A stretch of 5,235 nt of DNA from an uncultured Prevotella sp. Its GTDB lineage: Bacteria > Bacteroidota > Bacteroidia > Bacteroidales > Bacteroidaceae. The stretch is from positions 1 through 5,235 of the forward strand of contig CALZMK010000147.1 of the NCBI GenBank assembly GCA_945788545.1, given 5' to 3'. Made by a program: the position numbers and the translations under genes. Numbering within the stretch: the first letter of the stretch is position 1; the number at the start of each line of letters is the position of its first letter. The notes beneath the pieces were generated by a model. It was not told the DNA's origin, searched no databases, and was given only the letters and a program-made list of their open reading frames with translations. Below are positions 4,832 to 5,235 of this stretch, piece after piece.

Positions 4832-4926
4832 ATCACTCCTATCACTCCTTCTATCACTCCTTCTATCACTCGCTAATACTTTGATAACGTGAGTGTTAAT
4901 GCGTATAGTGATAGAAGTGATAGAAG
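4832..4926. repeat. Inverted tandem arrays of the TTCTATCACT core
   Basis: The left array has ATCACTCCT, two exact copies of the 12-mer ATCACTCCTTCT, then ATCACTCG (4832-4872). The right array has two exact 9-mers TGATAGAAG (4909-4926). The 11-mer CTTCTATCACT occurs at 4848-4858 and 4860-4870, and its reverse complement at 4907-4917 and 4916-4926, so the arms can pair in more than one register across a loop of about 36-57 nt. No ORF covers it. Confidence 0.75.
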
Positions 4927-4945
4927 AAAATGAAAAATAATAGAA

Positions 4946-4963
4946 TGCGCGCGTGTACGCGCA
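4946..4963. repeat. GC-rich palindrome TGCGCG/CGCGCA
   Basis: TGCGCG (4946-4951) pairs with CGCGCA (4958-4963), or in another register GCGCGT (4949-4954) pairs with ACGCGC (4957-4962) around two bases. It stands out as a short alternating purine-pyrimidine GC block inside AT-rich DNA. No T-tract follows, so it is not a standard terminator; the role is unknown. Confidence 0.5.
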
Positions 4964-5117
4964 TATAGTTTACATTATCTTTTTAGAGGTTATAAATTAA
5001 TCAATCCAATGTTCCCAAAAAGTACCTAATAACGAGTCTATACTTGTCGATTTTTTACCAAAATCAGCTCGAAAAGTAGGATTTTTACTTTGAAAGACCA
5101 AGAAAAATCGTAAAACG
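4964..5117. other. AT-rich non-coding stretch
   Basis: No supported ORF on either strand. The visible structure is a weak hairpin AAAGTA/TACTTT (5073-5078/5086-5091), nested within an 8-bp long-range pair CGATTTTT/AAAAATCG (5048-5055/5103-5110). This stretch is upstream of the right-facing promoter and may carry its control sites. Confidence 0.4.
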
Positions 5118-5150
5118 TTGCTTACTCTCAATTTTTATGAGTACCTTTGC
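5118..5150 (+). promoter_or_regulatory. Promoter for the rightward gene: TTG - 21 bp - TACCTTTGC
   Basis: TTG (5118-5120) and TACCTTTGC (5142-5150) fit the Bacteroidota -33/-7 layout with a 21-bp gap, the most complete promoter in the window. A dyad TACTC-N11-GAGTA (5123-5127/5139-5143) lies in the gap and overlaps the first two bases of the -7 box, so a repressor there could block transcription (inference). Confidence 0.65.
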
Positions 5151-5190
5151 AAGGTAATATATAATGTTGAATAGCAAAAAAATAAAAGAT

Positions 5191-5235
5191 ATGGCACTAC
5201 CGATAGCATCCATACCAGTACTGACTGGTGAAGTG
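5191..5235 (+). CDS. N-terminal start of an unidentified protein (partial)
   Basis: Fifteen codons (MALPIASIPVLTGEV) run to the window edge without a stop. The ATG follows an A-rich stretch about 34 nt after the expected transcription start. An in-frame ATG at 5164 would add nine residues (MLNSKKIKD) but lies only about 7 nt from that start, so 5191 is preferred. The peptide is mildly hydrophobic without the charge pattern of a signal peptide. The wording is loosely like the starts of some small Bacteroidales proteins found beside toxin genes, but this is too weak for a call. Confidence 0.55.
   Translation, partial: MALPIASIPVLTGEV

Noticed and set aside
4832..4926. CRISPR array
   Set aside because: Units are 9-12 bp without spacers and with inverted copies, so it is not a CRISPR structure.

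Overview
The window looks like a piece of a Bacteroidota chromosome, most likely Bacteroidales (Prevotella/Bacteroides-like). Three things suggest this. The genes lack Shine-Dalgarno sequences and have A-rich leaders. At least three promoters match the Bacteroidota -7 consensus TAnnTTTG, each as the variant TACCTTTGC. The gene content (a CorA-type Mg2+ channel, a multi-repeat DUF349 protein and a PBP4-type carboxypeptidase with a possible lipoprotein signal) is ordinary for that order. The exact genus cannot be read from the sequence.

Layout. 1-67: the last 21 codons of an unidentified gene. 68-424: a repeat-rich region with period-7 AT arrays in inverted orientation flanking a 69-bp near-perfect palindrome, then a -7 box and a roughly 130-nt corA leader that holds a 12-codon upstream ORF and competing base-pairing segments. 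425-1351: corA family gene (+). 1352-1461: short spacer with a probable promoter. 1462-3201: DUF349 protein (+). 3202-3347: convergent spacer with a large inverted repeat built from GGAGTTAAA-like units, which may act as a terminator. 3348-4628: PBP4/S13 D-Ala-D-Ala carboxypeptidase (-). 4629-5190: a divergent spacer of about 560 bp with a promoter for the carboxypeptidase, a heptamer array, a Bacteroidota-type palindromic repeat, a second inverted tandem array, a GC palindrome and a right-facing promoter. 5191-5235: the first 15 codons of another gene (+).

The coding genes are housekeeping types (metal uptake, a coiled-coil protein of unknown role, cell-wall maturation) with no sign of a shared pathway. 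No mobile gene, CRISPR array, tRNA or rRNA is visible.

The unusual material is between the genes. (1) The corA and carboxypeptidase promoters share a layout: the 13-mer TGTTAAAAAACTG, about 16-17 nt, an array of about 28-30 bp of 7-bp repeats (CCTAATT or CTTAATT), 6-8 nt, then TACCTTTGC. The distance from the 13-mer to the -7 box is 66 nt in both. (2) The corA leader has an upstream ORF plus a 7-nt segment complementary to the corA translation start region, resembling a metal-responsive attenuator in design. (3) Three spacers carry short tandem repeats arranged as inverted pairs.
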